Shown in pieces: positions 54,239 through 62,988 of a DNA stretch of 64,000 nt. The translations under genes and the position numbers were made by a program. How positions within the stretch are numbered: position 1 is the stretch's first letter; every line of letters begins with the position of its first letter. Source of the stretch: Kushneria phyllosphaerae (lineage in GTDB: Bacteria > Pseudomonadota > Gammaproteobacteria > Pseudomonadales > Halomonadaceae); NCBI RefSeq assembly GCF_900312995.1, contig NZ_ONZI01000006.1:1-64000 (forward strand), in the 5' to 3' direction. Under the pieces are notes generated by a model. It was not told the origin of the DNA and made no database searches. It saw only the letters and a list, made by a program, of their open reading frames with translations.

Positions 54239-55210
54239 TCATTCCCCCAGGGTAAAGCGGGCAACGTTGCTGCTGCCGGCGTGTTGGGACATGTCAACGC
54301 GTTCGCCCTTATAGTCAATGGTGACCTGATTGGCATTGCCTACCGTCAGGCGGAAGGGCGGCACGCCCTCGATCGTGGCGGTTGTGCCACTTTGCTGCAG
54401 GCCGCGCAGGACGGTGGTGCCATTGGCATCACGAACATCCACCCACGACTCACTGCCAAAATTCATTTTCATGCTTCGACCGCTGGTGATCGGATCGGCC
54501 GCTGCCTTTTCGTCGCCGGCGGTGTCTACCAGCCCGCCGGTTGCACCGTTGCGACCTTCGGGCGTATCGACCTGAAGGCTGCCGGGTTCCGGAATGGCAC
54601 CATCACTGCCGCCGGCAACCCGGGTGGCAATGGCGGTATCGACCGGTGCACTGTCGGTCATGTTACCCGAGCCATCGCTCGATGTGTTATCCACAGCGGG
54701 TTGTGCTTCAGGCGTTGGCGGCAAAGCGGGATTGTCTGCGCTGTTTTGCTGCGTGACATTCTGCTCCGGCATGGCGCTGTCGTCGCCATAGCCCGGTGCG
54801 CTTTCGCGCCCTTCCCACCACAGCAGGGTCATGACTGCCAGAATGACCACGACGGCCACCGTGACGACTCGAAAGGCGATGGCGCCCATGCGTGACGGGG
54901 GCTTGATGCTGCTGATGGGCGCCACGCGACGCTCATCCAGATCGTTTCGGCCATGAACACGATCATAGGCCGCCACGATCATCCGGTCATCGATGCCTAA
55001 AAGACGTGCGTAGGCACGCAGGTAACCGCGACGATAGGTCGGTATCGGAATCTGTTCATAGTTATCGCGCTCCATGTCAGCGACCAGGGACGGGCGCAGA
55101 TTCAGCTGCTCGGCGGCATCTTCCAGATGCAGACGCTGACGCTCGCGTTCGTCGCGCAGCATTTCACCGGCGCCCGGTTCTCCGGCGGGAGAGGCATGCT
55201 GTTCGCTCAT
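54239..55210 (-). CDS. rodZ: Cell-shape protein RodZ
   Basis: RodZ (323 aa) anchors MreB to the inner membrane. It has a cytoplasmic helix-turn-helix of the HTH_25 type (about 15-85, with RRGYLRAYARLLGID), one membrane helix at about 110-131 (FRVVTVAVVVILAVMTLLWW), a long acidic Asp/Gly/Ser/Thr-rich periplasmic linker (about 135-245) and a C-terminal DUF4115 domain (SWVDVRDANGTTVLRGL). The acidic linker fits halophile periplasmic proteins. It lies between pilW and ispG as usual. Confidence 0.94.
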   Translation of the reverse strand: MSEQHASPAGEPGAGEMLRDERERQRLHLEDAAEQLNLRPSLVADMERDNYEQIPIPTYRRGYLRAYARLLGIDDRMIVAAYDRVHGRNDLDERRVAPISSIKPPSRMGAIAFRVVTVAVVVILAVMTLLWWEGRESAPGYGDDSAMPEQNVTQQNSADNPALPPTPEAQPAVDNTSSDGSGNMTDSAPVDTAIATRVAGGSDGAIPEPGSLQVDTPEGRNGATGGLVDTAGDEKAAADPITSGRSMKMNFGSESWVDVRDANGTTVLRGLQQSGTTATIEGVPPFRLTVGNANQVTIDYKGERVDMSQHAGSSNVARFTLGE

Positions 55211-55276
55211 GAAGAAGCTTCCTTGTTCGGTCGTGGCACGAAATGATCCTTTTTCGGCGTTTGACGCCGCCCGGTC

Positions 55277-55975
55277 TTACCCATCACGCGACGCCCCGCC
55301 GCGAAGCTTTTGAGAAAGCTGCAGGCTCTCGTTACTTTGACCGGCAAGTCGAACGTAGTGTTCAAGGGATGCGCGGGCGGCATCAAGGTGTTGCTGTTGG
55401 TATTGTACTTCGGCAAGTCCCAGCCATGCGCGCGGCAGGCGCTCCTCCAGCTGCAGGGCTCGCTGATAGGCGGCCAGCGCAGCGGCGCTGTCGCCCTGGC
55501 GCTGACGACACTGTCCCAGGTTGTCGAACAGCTGGGCGCGGCGTTCATAACGCAGGTCCGTGGTGGCCTGTTCAAGCTGCTCGCAGGCCTGGGGAATCCG
55601 GTCTTGACTGAACAGGAACGCTGCGTAGTTATTGCGCGCCTGGGTAAACGGCGAGCGGGCGCTTAAAGCGCGCTGGAAATACTGATCGGCACTGGCGGTT
55701 TCGCCCTGGCGCTGATAAATCAGGGCAAGTCCCTGAAGGGCGTCGGGATCATTGGCAGAAAGGTCAATGGCGCGAATAAAGGCCTGCTGGGCGCGCTCCA
55801 GGTCATCGCGTTGCAGATAGGCCATGCCAAGCTGGGTATAGGCCGTGGTGGGTGACTCTTCGGAGGGCCCCTGAGGACTGCTGCCATGGCTGACACAGCC
55901 TGAAAGCGTCATGGCGGCCAGCAACAGGGCCGTCATGAACAGCAGTGTCTTGAAGGTGCAACGCAAGTGAATCAT
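55277..55975 (-). CDS. pilW: Type IV pilus biogenesis lipoprotein PilW/PilF
   Basis: This 232-residue lipoprotein has lipobox TLSGC and five or six TPR units (AYTQLGMAYLQRDDLERAQQ and following). PilF/PilW is the pilotin that guides the PilQ secretin to the outer membrane for type IV pili. The ATG at 55975 has AGGAAG upstream; a later ATG just before the hydrophobic core is possible. The rlmN-pilW-rodZ-ispG order is conserved in gammaproteobacteria. With dprA it suggests, but does not prove, competence. Confidence 0.91.
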   Translation of the reverse strand: MIHLRCTFKTLLFMTALLLAAMTLSGCVSHGSSPQGPSEESPTTAYTQLGMAYLQRDDLERAQQAFIRAIDLSANDPDALQGLALIYQRQGETASADQYFQRALSARSPFTQARNNYAAFLFSQDRIPQACEQLEQATTDLRYERRAQLFDNLGQCRQRQGDSAAALAAYQRALQLEERLPRAWLGLAEVQYQQQHLDAARASLEHYVRLAGQSNESLQLSQKLRGGASRDG

Positions 55976-56093
55976 CGACTTCCTGACGTGATGAACATGC
56001 CCGAATCTGTCAAATATTAGCAATGGCGTTGACCATCAAAGCGCCGGCACCCCGTCAAGTCAAGTCGATGACGGACAGGGCAGGGCAGACAGA

Positions 56094-57227
56094 TCATGAC
56101 GCGTCGAGCTGAACCGCCTTGATATAGCGCTCGGCGCGTTTGGTGCGGTCCTTGACGCGACCGACCAGCTGTCCGCAGGCCGCATCGATGTCATCGCCGC
56201 GCGTCGCGCGAACCGGTGCGTTATGCCCGAGTTCATACAGCCATGTCTGAAACCGCATCACCTGATTGCGTGACGGCTTTTCGTAGCCGGCGTTCGGGAA
56301 GGGATTGAACGGAATCAGGTTGATCTTGCAGGGCAGATCTCCCAGTACCTCGACCAGCTGCTCGGCATGTTCACGCTGATCGTTGATGTCCTTGATCAGG
56401 GTGTACTCGATGGTGATATGCCGCGTGCCCTCGCTTTTGGACAGATAGCGCCGGCAGGTGTCCAGAAGCGTTGCAATGTTGTATTTGCGATTGAGCGGTA
56501 CCAGCGTGTTGCGAAGCTCATCGTTGGCGGCGTGCAGGGAAATGGCCAGCGCGACATCGATCTCATCGCCGAGCTTTTCGATCATGGGCACCACGCCTGA
56601 CGTCGACAGGGTCACGCGGCGCTTGGAAAGCCCGTAGCCGTTGTCATCGAGCATCAGGTGCATGGCGGGCACGACATTGTCGTAGTTCAAAAGCGGCTCG
56701 CCCATGCCCATCATGACCACGTTGGTGACGGCGCGGCGGCCGTCATCATGGCCCATGCGTCCACCGGCGCTGGCCTGGGCCACCCACAGCTGGCCGATGA
56801 CTTCGGCGGCGGTCAGGTTGCGCTGAAAGCCCTGCTTGCCGGTCGAGCAGAAGCTGCAGTCCAGCGAGCAGCCGACCTGAGAGGAGACGCACAGCGTGCG
56901 TCGACTGCCGTTTTCGGACGGGATCAGAACGGTTTCAACAAAACTGCCATCTTCCACTTCCAGCACCCATTTCTGCGTGCCATCGCTGGACTGGCCTTCG
57001 TAGACCACTTTGGGGCCACGAATTTCGGCCACACGTGCAAGCTTGTCACGCAGGGCCCTTGAAATATTGGTCATCTGCGAGAAATCATCGACACCCTCAT
57101 GATGGATCCATTTCATGACCTGTGCGGCGCGAAATTTTTTCTCGCCCTGGTCGATGAAAAATTGCTCCATCTGGCTGCGTGAAAGACCCAGAAGATTGAC
57201 AGGCGTTGTCGAGGCAGTCTGTGTCAT
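56094..57227 (-). CDS. rlmN: 23S rRNA/tRNA m2A methyltransferase
   Basis: RlmN (377 aa) is a radical-SAM methyltransferase that makes m2A2503 in 23S rRNA and m2A37 in tRNAs. The cluster motif CSLDCSFC (about 117-124) is preceded by CVSSQVG. The resolving Cys lies in DIDAACGQL near residue 356. GMGEPLLNY is typical. It follows ndk after a terminator-like hairpin. Confidence 0.96.
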   Translation of the reverse strand: MTQTASTTPVNLLGLSRSQMEQFFIDQGEKKFRAAQVMKWIHHEGVDDFSQMTNISRALRDKLARVAEIRGPKVVYEGQSSDGTQKWVLEVEDGSFVETVLIPSENGSRRTLCVSSQVGCSLDCSFCSTGKQGFQRNLTAAEVIGQLWVAQASAGGRMGHDDGRRAVTNVVMMGMGEPLLNYDNVVPAMHLMLDDNGYGLSKRRVTLSTSGVVPMIEKLGDEIDVALAISLHAANDELRNTLVPLNRKYNIATLLDTCRRYLSKSEGTRHITIEYTLIKDINDQREHAEQLVEVLGDLPCKINLIPFNPFPNAGYEKPSRNQVMRFQTWLYELGHNAPVRATRGDDIDAACGQLVGRVKDRTKRAERYIKAVQLDAS

Positions 57228-57249
57228 GGCAGTGAGCTCGCTGGTGTCA

Positions 57250-57295
57250 TGGTAGAAAGAAGGCCGTCATCTGCCCTCGGGGGCAGATGACGGCC
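57250..57295 (-). terminator. ndk terminator
   Basis: A perfect 15-bp stem GGCCGTCATCTGCCC/GGGCAGATGACGGCC with a 4-base loop is followed on the minus strand by TTCTTTCT. It lies just past the ndk stop. Confidence 0.82.
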
Positions 57296-57311
57296 GGGCA
57301 CGGCAGGATAA

Positions 57312-57740
57312 TCAGCCGCGCGGGCAGATTTCTTCATCAGAGAAGAAATAGGCCACTTCGCGCTGGGCGGATTCCGGCGCGTCGGAGCCGTGAACGGCGT
57401 TGGCATCGATGGAGGTGGCGAAATCGGCGCGAATGGTGCCGGCTTCGGCCTTCTTCGGGTCGGTAGCACCCATCAGCTCGCGGTTTTTGGCGATGGCGTT
57501 GTCACCTTCCAGTACCTGAACAACGACCGGGCCGGACGTCATGAAGGAAACCAGATCCTTGAAGAAAGGACGCTCGCTGTGCTCGGCGTAAAAGCCCTCG
57601 GCCTTTTCCTGTGACAGGCTGACCATCTTGCAGGCGACAACCTGCAGGCCGGCCTTCTCAAAACGAGAAATGATGTCGCCTACGGCATTTTTGGCAACGG
57701 CGTCCGGCTTGATGATGGAGAGAGTACGTTCCTGGGCCAT
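57312..57740 (-). CDS. ndk: Nucleoside diphosphate kinase
   Basis: Ndk (142 aa) moves the gamma-phosphate of ATP onto other (d)NDPs, through phosphorylation of His in [12 protein letters not shown] (about residue 117). [12 protein letters not shown] opens the fold. The ATG at 57740 has AGGAG upstream. It works with ribonucleotide reductase in dNTP supply. In relatives with a full isc operon ndk follows iscX or fdx; here it follows iscA after a 156-base gap. Confidence 0.97.
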   Translation of the reverse strand: MAQERTLSIIKPDAVAKNAVGDIISRFEKAGLQVVACKMVSLSQEKAEGFYAEHSERPFFKDLVSFMTSGPVVVQVLEGDNAIAKNRELMGATDPKKAEAGTIRADFATSIDANAVHGSDAPESAQREVAYFFSDEEICPRG

Positions 57741-57896
57741 GTTAAAGGGCTCCTGACAGGGTGATGAATTCAAGATGAGTCGTGATTCAGGATAGCGCAG
57801 AGCCGGCAGCTGCATTGACAGCTGCCGGCTCCGGCAAAAATCGCGCCATTATAGCCATAGCCAGCGCAACATGCATCCGCAGTGGCATGGGTCGGG

Positions 57897-58223
57897 TCAG
57901 ACGCTGAAACTTTCTCCGCAGCCGCATTCATCGCGGACATTGGGATTGTTGAAGCGAAAGAAGCGGTTAAGACCTTCGCTGACGTAATCCACCTCGGTAC
58001 CGTCCAGGACGGACAGGGCGTCGTTATCAACGATGACTCTGACCCCGTGATCTTCAAACACCTGATCATCGGCATCAACGCTGTCGGCAAAGTCGAGCAC
58101 GTAGCTATAGCCCGAGCAGCCGCTTGGCTTGACCGCAACACGCAATCCTTCGCCGCTGCCGCGCTCTTCAAGCACGTGGCGAATCTGGTGGGCGGCGGCT
58201 TCGGAAATCGAGATCCGGGCCAT
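57897..58223 (-). CDS. iscA: Iron-sulfur cluster assembly protein IscA-like
   Basis: This 108-residue A-type Fe-S carrier has the three cysteines C36, C100 and C102 (KPSGCSGY and DECGCGESF), matching C35, C99 and C101 of E. coli IscA. GGGGAGG precedes the ATG at 58223; an in-frame extension of 63 residues is rejected. It follows iscS by 52 bases. No iscU lies between, so it may receive clusters or iron from an unlinked scaffold, or act with another scaffold system. Confidence 0.93.
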   Translation of the reverse strand: MARISISEAAAHQIRHVLEERGSGEGLRVAVKPSGCSGYSYVLDFADSVDADDQVFEDHGVRVIVDNDALSVLDGTEVDYVSEGLNRFFRFNNPNVRDECGCGESFSV

Positions 58224-58275
58224 GATGTTGTCCTCCCCGGTGATGCGCGCCTGGCGCGCGAAAGATAAAGGATGC

Positions 58276-59433
58276 TCAGGCGCTCTGACGCGTACGCAGG
58301 CTTTCAAGAGCGTTCGAAAGTGATTCAAGTGCCTGATCGATCTCTTCGATTCGGCTAAAACGACCAAAACTGAAGCGAATCGAGGCCAGTGCCCGTTCGC
58401 GTGGCATGCCAATACCGGTCAATACGTAGGAAGGGTCCACGCTGGCGGAATTACAGGCCGAGCCGGTCGATACCGCAAGACCCCGCAGCGCCATGATCAG
58501 GCCCTCGCCATCCACGCCTTCAAAACCGGCATTGATGATATTGGGCACATGTGCACCGCCTTCGGCATTGATCCAGGTGCCTTCAAGCCGGGAAAGGCCG
58601 TCGCGAAAACGCTGACCGAGCATCTCGAGATGCGCGTTGTCGCTTGCCTGTTCTTCATGGGCCAGCGAAAAGGCCTGTCCCATACCGGCAATCTGGTGGG
58701 TGGGCAGGGTACCTGAACGCATGCCGCGCTCATGACCGCCACCGTGAATCAGCGCCTCGATTCTGGTGCCACGACGGACATACAGGGCGCCGATGCCCTT
58801 GGGGCCGTAGGCCTTGTGGGCCGACAGTGACAGCATGTCGATCGGCATTCGGCTCATGTCCAGCTCGATTCGGCCGGCGGCCTGAGCAGCATCCACGTGA
58901 AAGGCCGCACCATGTTCGGCTGCGATGGTGCCCAGTGCCTGCAGGTCATTGATGCTGCCCAGCTCGTTATTGACCGCCATCAGAGACACTAGAATCGTCT
59001 CGGGGCGCATCGCTTCCCGAAGCGTCTCGGGCGATACGGTGCCGTTGGCACAGGGGGCGAGGTAGGTCACCTCAAAGCCTTCCTGCTCGAGCGCCGCGGC
59101 GCTGTCGAGCACAGCCTTGTGCTCGATGCTCGAGGTGATCAGGTGTCGACCGCGAGCGCGATGGGCGCGCATATAACCGATGAGCGCCAGGTTGTCGGCC
59201 TCGGTGGCCCCCGAGGTCCAGACAATTTCGCGCGGGTCGGCGCCGATCAGGTCGCTGACCTGACGTCGGCCGGTCTCGACGACCTGTTCGGCCAGCCAGC
59301 CCGACATGTGGCTGCGTGAGGCCGGATTGGCAAAGGTGCCTTCCAGCGTCAGATGACGGGCCATGACCTCGGCTACACGCGGGTCGACCGGGGTCGTGGC
59401 CGCGTAATCAAGATAAAGAGGCATGGTGCTCAT
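58276..59433 (-). CDS. iscS: Cysteine desulfurase IscS lacking the C-terminal tail
   Basis: IscS (385 aa) takes sulfur from cysteine for Fe-S clusters and tRNA thiolation. The PLP-binding Lys is K207 ([11 protein letters not shown]) and the sulfur-accepting Cys is C327 ([10 protein letters not shown]), matching K206 and C328 of E. coli. The N-terminal [17 protein letters not shown] is diagnostic of the IscS group. It ends at ESLRTRQSA, about 20 residues before the E. coli end, so the C-terminal tail implicated in IscU binding is absent. The other reading frames beyond the stop show no remnant of the tail. The next gene is iscA, not iscU. Confidence 0.94.
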   Translation of the reverse strand: MSTMPLYLDYAATTPVDPRVAEVMARHLTLEGTFANPASRSHMSGWLAEQVVETGRRQVSDLIGADPREIVWTSGATEADNLALIGYMRAHRARGRHLITSSIEHKAVLDSAAALEQEGFEVTYLAPCANGTVSPETLREAMRPETILVSLMAVNNELGSINDLQALGTIAAEHGAAFHVDAAQAAGRIELDMSRMPIDMLSLSAHKAYGPKGIGALYVRRGTRIEALIHGGGHERGMRSGTLPTHQIAGMGQAFSLAHEEQASDNAHLEMLGQRFRDGLSRLEGTWINAEGGAHVPNIINAGFEGVDGEGLIMALRGLAVSTGSACNSASVDPSYVLTGIGMPRERALASIRFSFGRFSRIEEIDQALESLSNALESLRTRQSA

Positions 59434-59484
59434 GATGTTTTCCTTTCTCCAACGTCATGACCCGCTGCACGACGCACAATGACA

Positions 59485-59961
59485 TTATGGCGTATGGACA
59501 ATCGGCAGCACGGCAATCTGGTCGGCGCTGTCCTGTTGCCGACACGCGATGCGCTGAACATCTTGACGATGAATCAGCTCTTCAAGCGTAATACGGTCGA
59601 GAAAATCGTGTATGACATTGGATAGATCACTCCATAGATGATGCGTCAGACAGGTGGTTCCCTGCTGACAATCCCCCGTGCCCTGACAGCGCGTGGCATC
59701 AATGGATTCGTTGACCGCGTCGATGACGCTGGCCACGGAAATCTCGCCGGGTGCCCGGGCCAGCAGGTAGCCGCCGCCCGGTCCGCGAACACTGGTGACA
59801 AGCCCTTCACGACGCAGCCTGGCAAAAAGCTGCTCGAGATAGGAAAGCGAAATATCCTGACGCGTCGAGATATCGGCCAGGCTAATGGGCGAACCGCTAC
59901 CGTGCAGGGCCAGATCCAGAATGGCGGTAACGGCGTAGCGGCCCTTGGTCGTCAGACGCAT
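59485..59961 (-). CDS. iscR: Fe-S cluster-sensing regulator IscR
   Basis: IscR (158 aa) is an Rrf2-type regulator that represses isc genes when it carries a 2Fe-2S cluster. [20 protein letters not shown], the winged helix with [18 protein letters not shown] and the ligands C92, C98, C104 and H107 (CQGTGDC, CLTHHLW) all match E. coli IscR. It is the first gene of an iscR-iscS-iscA operon and probably controls its own promoter. Confidence 0.96.
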   Translation of the reverse strand: MRLTTKGRYAVTAILDLALHGSGSPISLADISTRQDISLSYLEQLFARLRREGLVTSVRGPGGGYLLARAPGEISVASVIDAVNESIDATRCQGTGDCQQGTTCLTHHLWSDLSNVIHDFLDRITLEELIHRQDVQRIACRQQDSADQIAVLPIVHTP

Positions 59962-59994
59962 GATCCAGATTCCGCTGCATGACAGTAGTGACTG

Positions 59995-60023
59995 ATTATG
60001 ATAATCCCGAGGGATTTGGTCAA
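59995..60023 (-). promoter_or_regulatory. iscR promoter with possible IscR site
   Basis: On the minus strand TTGACC, a 17-base spacer and CATAAT form a strong sigma-70 promoter about 27 bases upstream of the iscR start. The TTGAC...CTCGGGAT segment over the -35 and spacer resembles the type 1 IscR site, which would give autoregulation. Confidence 0.72.
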
Positions 60024-60056
60024 CAATTGCAGGCAGCGTCAGAGAGTATCAAGGCC

Positions 60057-60857
60057 TCAGCGAGAGGCATCATCCTGATCCGCGGGCTTGCCGTTGCCGT
60101 CCTGGAGGCGCTCCACCCGCGTCAGAATCCCACGCAGCATGTTGAGCTCCATCACATCCATACGGCTTCTCATGTAGAGACGTCGAAGGCGCGCCATCAG
60201 CTGGCGGGGATTGGCCGGGTCGTGAAAGCCGATATCGATCAGAGTGCGCTCGAGATGCTCGAAAAAGCGCTCGGTATCGGCGTGATTGGCCAGCGGGTTG
60301 TCCCATTCAACGCCAAAGGGATAGGCCGAGCCGGGCAGGGCATCCGCCGTGCTGGCCTGAGTGGTGAGCCATGCCTGACGGCATTCGTAGGCCAGTACCT
60401 GAACGGCAGCCGCCAGATTCAGCGAGCTGTAATCGGCAGACGTCGGGATATGCACATGGGTATGGCAGCGCTGGAGCTCTTCGTTGGTCAGCCCCTTGTC
60501 CTCTCGACCGAAGACCAGTGCCACCGTACTGTCCTGACCCTGCATCTCGCCGGGCAGGCGGGCGGAGAACTCACGCGGTGAACACAGCGGCCAGGGCAAA
60601 TGGCGTGAACGGGCGCTTGCTCCGACCACCCACTGACAGTCGGTCAGCGCCGGTTCCAGCGTGTCATGCAGCGTGGCCCGCTCAAGGATGTCATCGGCAC
60701 CCGAGGCGCGGGCAATGGCTTCCGGGTTGATCCCTTCGCCGCGCGGCGCGACCAGCGCGAGCTGCTCAAGCCCCATGGTTTTCATGGCGCGCGCGGCGGC
60801 GCCGATATTACCAGGGTGGCTGGTGCCAATCAGAACAATACGAATACGCTCTAGCAT
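60057..60857 (-). CDS. trmJ: tRNA Cm32/Um32 methyltransferase
   Basis: TrmJ (266 aa) is a SPOUT methyltransferase that 2'-O-methylates position 32 of some tRNAs. The knot domain shows VLIGTSHPGNIGAAARAMKTMGL, VFGREDKGLTNEEL and SSLNLAAAVQVLAYE. A helical C-terminal extension is present. It lies between suhB and iscR as in Pseudomonas, though cysE, often found there, is missing. Confidence 0.95.
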   Translation of the reverse strand: MLERIRIVLIGTSHPGNIGAAARAMKTMGLEQLALVAPRGEGINPEAIARASGADDILERATLHDTLEPALTDCQWVVGASARSRHLPWPLCSPREFSARLPGEMQGQDSTVALVFGREDKGLTNEELQRCHTHVHIPTSADYSSLNLAAAVQVLAYECRQAWLTTQASTADALPGSAYPFGVEWDNPLANHADTERFFEHLERTLIDIGFHDPANPRQLMARLRRLYMRSRMDVMELNMLRGILTRVERLQDGNGKPADQDDASR

Positions 60858-61137
60858 GAAAATCGCCGTAATACAGAAAACGTGGGCCGTTGGGCAGTAG
60901 AGGAGGCGATTCTAGCATGGGGAGTAACTGGACTCTGCCCTGATTGAGCGCTGGCGAGTTAAAGGCGTCTCTGCTAGCATCGTCGGCCACTTTTCCGGAC
61001 AGTCCGCTTTTCAGACATCTCATTTTATCGCATCGCTGGTGTGGCAGGCCGTTGGGCCTGTCGCACGGGTGGTGTTTGACTCTGTCAGCTACTGATCTGC
61101 TCCCGCTCTTTAACAGCACTCGGTTCGAGGATTGATC

Positions 61138-61944
61138 ATGCATCCAATGGTCCAGTTTGCCCTGCGCGCGCTTCGTGGCGCCCAGGAACAGTTCGTTCGC
61201 GTTCGCGACCGACTTGATATTGCCCGTGAAGACAACACACTTGATACGTTGCTCAGCGATACGGCGCATCGTGCAGAAACCCTGATTGCCGCCCAGTTTG
61301 GCAAGGGATACCCGGAGCATGGCATGTCCGGGCGCTATATCGGCTGGAGTGAAGGCCGTGGCGAAGGACGTGATTATCACTGGAAGATCGAAATCTTCCA
61401 CGGCTACGCCAACCTGGCGTCCGGCACCTCGGGCTGTGCGCTGTCAATGGTGTGTCTCTACAAGGGTCGCCCTGAACACGCCGTCATCATTTCTCCCTTC
61501 ACCGATGAAGAGTACCTGGTCAGCCGCGGCCGCGGTGGCCATTACAATGGTCGCCGCATGCGTGTGCCGGTGCGTACCAGCATCGATGGCAGCCGTATCG
61601 CTCTGGGCCTTCCCGAAAACTGGATGCGCGAACGCTACTTCTCGACCTGGCAGATCCTGACGACCCAGCTGGGTGCGCGCGTGGACATGCTGCGTGCCTC
61701 GGGCTGTCCGCTGCTGGACATGCTGTCGCTGTGTGCCGGCCATGTCGATGCCGCCTTCATTCTGGGGCTGGACGAGCAGGACATGCACATTGTCAGTCTG
61801 GTGCTCAAGGAGTGTGGTGCACTGTCCGGCACGCCGCAGGGCAGTCCGCAGATCAAGATCGAAGGGGCGCTCATGGCGGCCTCGCCGCGTCTTTTCAAGC
61901 AGCTGGTACAGACGATGGGTAACGCGAACCTGCCGATCCTGTAG
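61138..61944 (+). CDS. suhB: SuhB-family protein lacking most inositol-phosphatase metal ligands
   Basis: This 268-residue protein has the SuhB start MHPM, the same length and fold pattern as E. coli SuhB (SYPQH-like GYPEH, W82, ASGCPLLDMLSLCAGHVDA, the C-terminal MAASPRLFKQLV) and the suhB position between trmJ and secDF. Yet key residues differ: E67 of E. coli corresponds to R66, D84 to E85, D87 to H88 and T89 to Y90 (IEIFHGYAN in place of IDPLDGTTN), and the EES motif reads RYI. D44 also appears lost. Only the D212 equivalent remains. It is therefore unlikely to be a phosphatase. In E. coli SuhB also joins the NusA antitermination complex on rRNA operons, and that role could remain. GAGG lies upstream of the ATG at 61138. 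Confidence 0.85.
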   Translation: MHPMVQFALRALRGAQEQFVRVRDRLDIAREDNTLDTLLSDTAHRAETLIAAQFGKGYPEHGMSGRYIGWSEGRGEGRDYHWKIEIFHGYANLASGTSGCALSMVCLYKGRPEHAVIISPFTDEEYLVSRGRGGHYNGRRMRVPVRTSIDGSRIALGLPENWMRERYFSTWQILTTQLGARVDMLRASGCPLLDMLSLCAGHVDAAFILGLDEQDMHIVSLVLKECGALSGTPQGSPQIKIEGALMAASPRLFKQLVQTMGNANLPIL

Positions 61945-61996
61945 CCGTCTGTCGAGACCAGAGAAACGGGTCCTGAAAGAACGGATGTCGATACCA

Positions 61997-62029
61997 AAAA
62001 GGGCCCGCCTCCATGAGGCGGGCCCTTTT
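61997..62029. terminator. Bidirectional terminator between suhB and secF
   Basis: AAAAGGGCCCGCCT, loop CCATG and AGGCGGGCCCTTTT form a 14-bp stem with A and T flanks, ending both convergent transcripts. Confidence 0.93.
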
Positions 62030-62067
62030 GCTTGTCACCTGCACTGATCTGCAGGGTCATCCGTCGG

Positions 62068-62976
62068 TTATGGCAACTCGTCGTCGGCAGCGTTTTCGCG
62101 TTTGGCCGGGATCAGATCTTCTCGCTCCAGCTTGACCAGCAGCAGCATGGCAGCTGCTACATAGATGGAGGAGAACGTTCCCAGCACCACGCCCACGATC
62201 AGCGCCAGTGAGAAGTTGTGGATCATGTCGCCGCCCAGGAAAAACAGCGCCAGCAGCACCAGCAGGGTTGTTCCCGAGGTCGACAGTGTTCGCGACAGTG
62301 TCTGATTGACGGCGTCGTTGAAGATTTTGACCAGATCATTGGACTGGGAGCGCCGGATGTTTTCGCGGATACGGTCGTAGACGATGATGGTGTCGTTGAG
62401 CGAGTAACCGATGACTGCCAGCACCGCCGCCAGTACCGTCAGGTCGAAGTCGAAACCGAACAGGGCAAAAAAGCCCAGCAGAATGATCACGTCGTGGCCC
62501 AGCGAAATCAGCGCGCCGAGTGCAAACTTGTACTGGAAGCGAAAGGCCACATACAGCGCGACCACACCCAGGGCGATCAGCATGCCCAGACCGCTTTGAT
62601 CACGGAGCTGGTCGCCGACCTGCGCGCCCACGTATTCGGCGCGGACCAGATTGACCTGTTCGCCCTCGGCGCGCAGGGCGCTGATCACCTGATCACCGAT
62701 ACCTTCATCAAAGGTCTGCTGAAGGCGGACCAGCACATCGGTGTCGGCACCAAAGGTCTGAACCGAGTAATTGCCAAAACCCGCTTCGCCCAGTTCATTG
62801 CGAACTTCATCAAGCGAGGGCGCTTTTGCATAGCTCACCTCGACCTGGGTGCCGCCGGTGAAGTCCAGACCCAGACTCAGGCCCTTGACGGCCAGCGCCC
62901 CAAGGGCGATGACGGTCAACAGGATGGAGATGATGTAGGCAGCCTTGCGCTTGCCCATGAAATCAAATTGCGTCAT
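62068..62976 (-). CDS. secF: Protein translocase subunit SecF
   Basis: SecF (302 aa) partners SecD in the proton-driven step of Sec export. It has six membrane helices, starting with AAYIISILLTVIALGALAV, a periplasmic loop with GLDFTGGTQVEVSY and the helix-4 region GYSLNDTIIVYDRIREN, all conserved. GAGGAGG precedes the ATG. It lies 12 bases behind secD. Confidence 0.97.
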   Translation of the reverse strand: MTQFDFMGKRKAAYIISILLTVIALGALAVKGLSLGLDFTGGTQVEVSYAKAPSLDEVRNELGEAGFGNYSVQTFGADTDVLVRLQQTFDEGIGDQVISALRAEGEQVNLVRAEYVGAQVGDQLRDQSGLGMLIALGVVALYVAFRFQYKFALGALISLGHDVIILLGFFALFGFDFDLTVLAAVLAVIGYSLNDTIIVYDRIRENIRRSQSNDLVKIFNDAVNQTLSRTLSTSGTTLLVLLALFFLGGDMIHNFSLALIVGVVLGTFSSIYVAAAMLLLVKLEREDLIPAKRENAADDELP

Positions 62977-62988
62977 TTGCCGGCCTCC

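Noticed and set aside
58224..58275. Possible remnant of the missing IscS tail or of iscU between iscS and iscA
   Set aside because: The three frames after the iscS stop show nothing like the E. coli tail (SPLWEMYK), and 52 bases cannot hold iscU. A frameshift is therefore not the cause of the short IscS.
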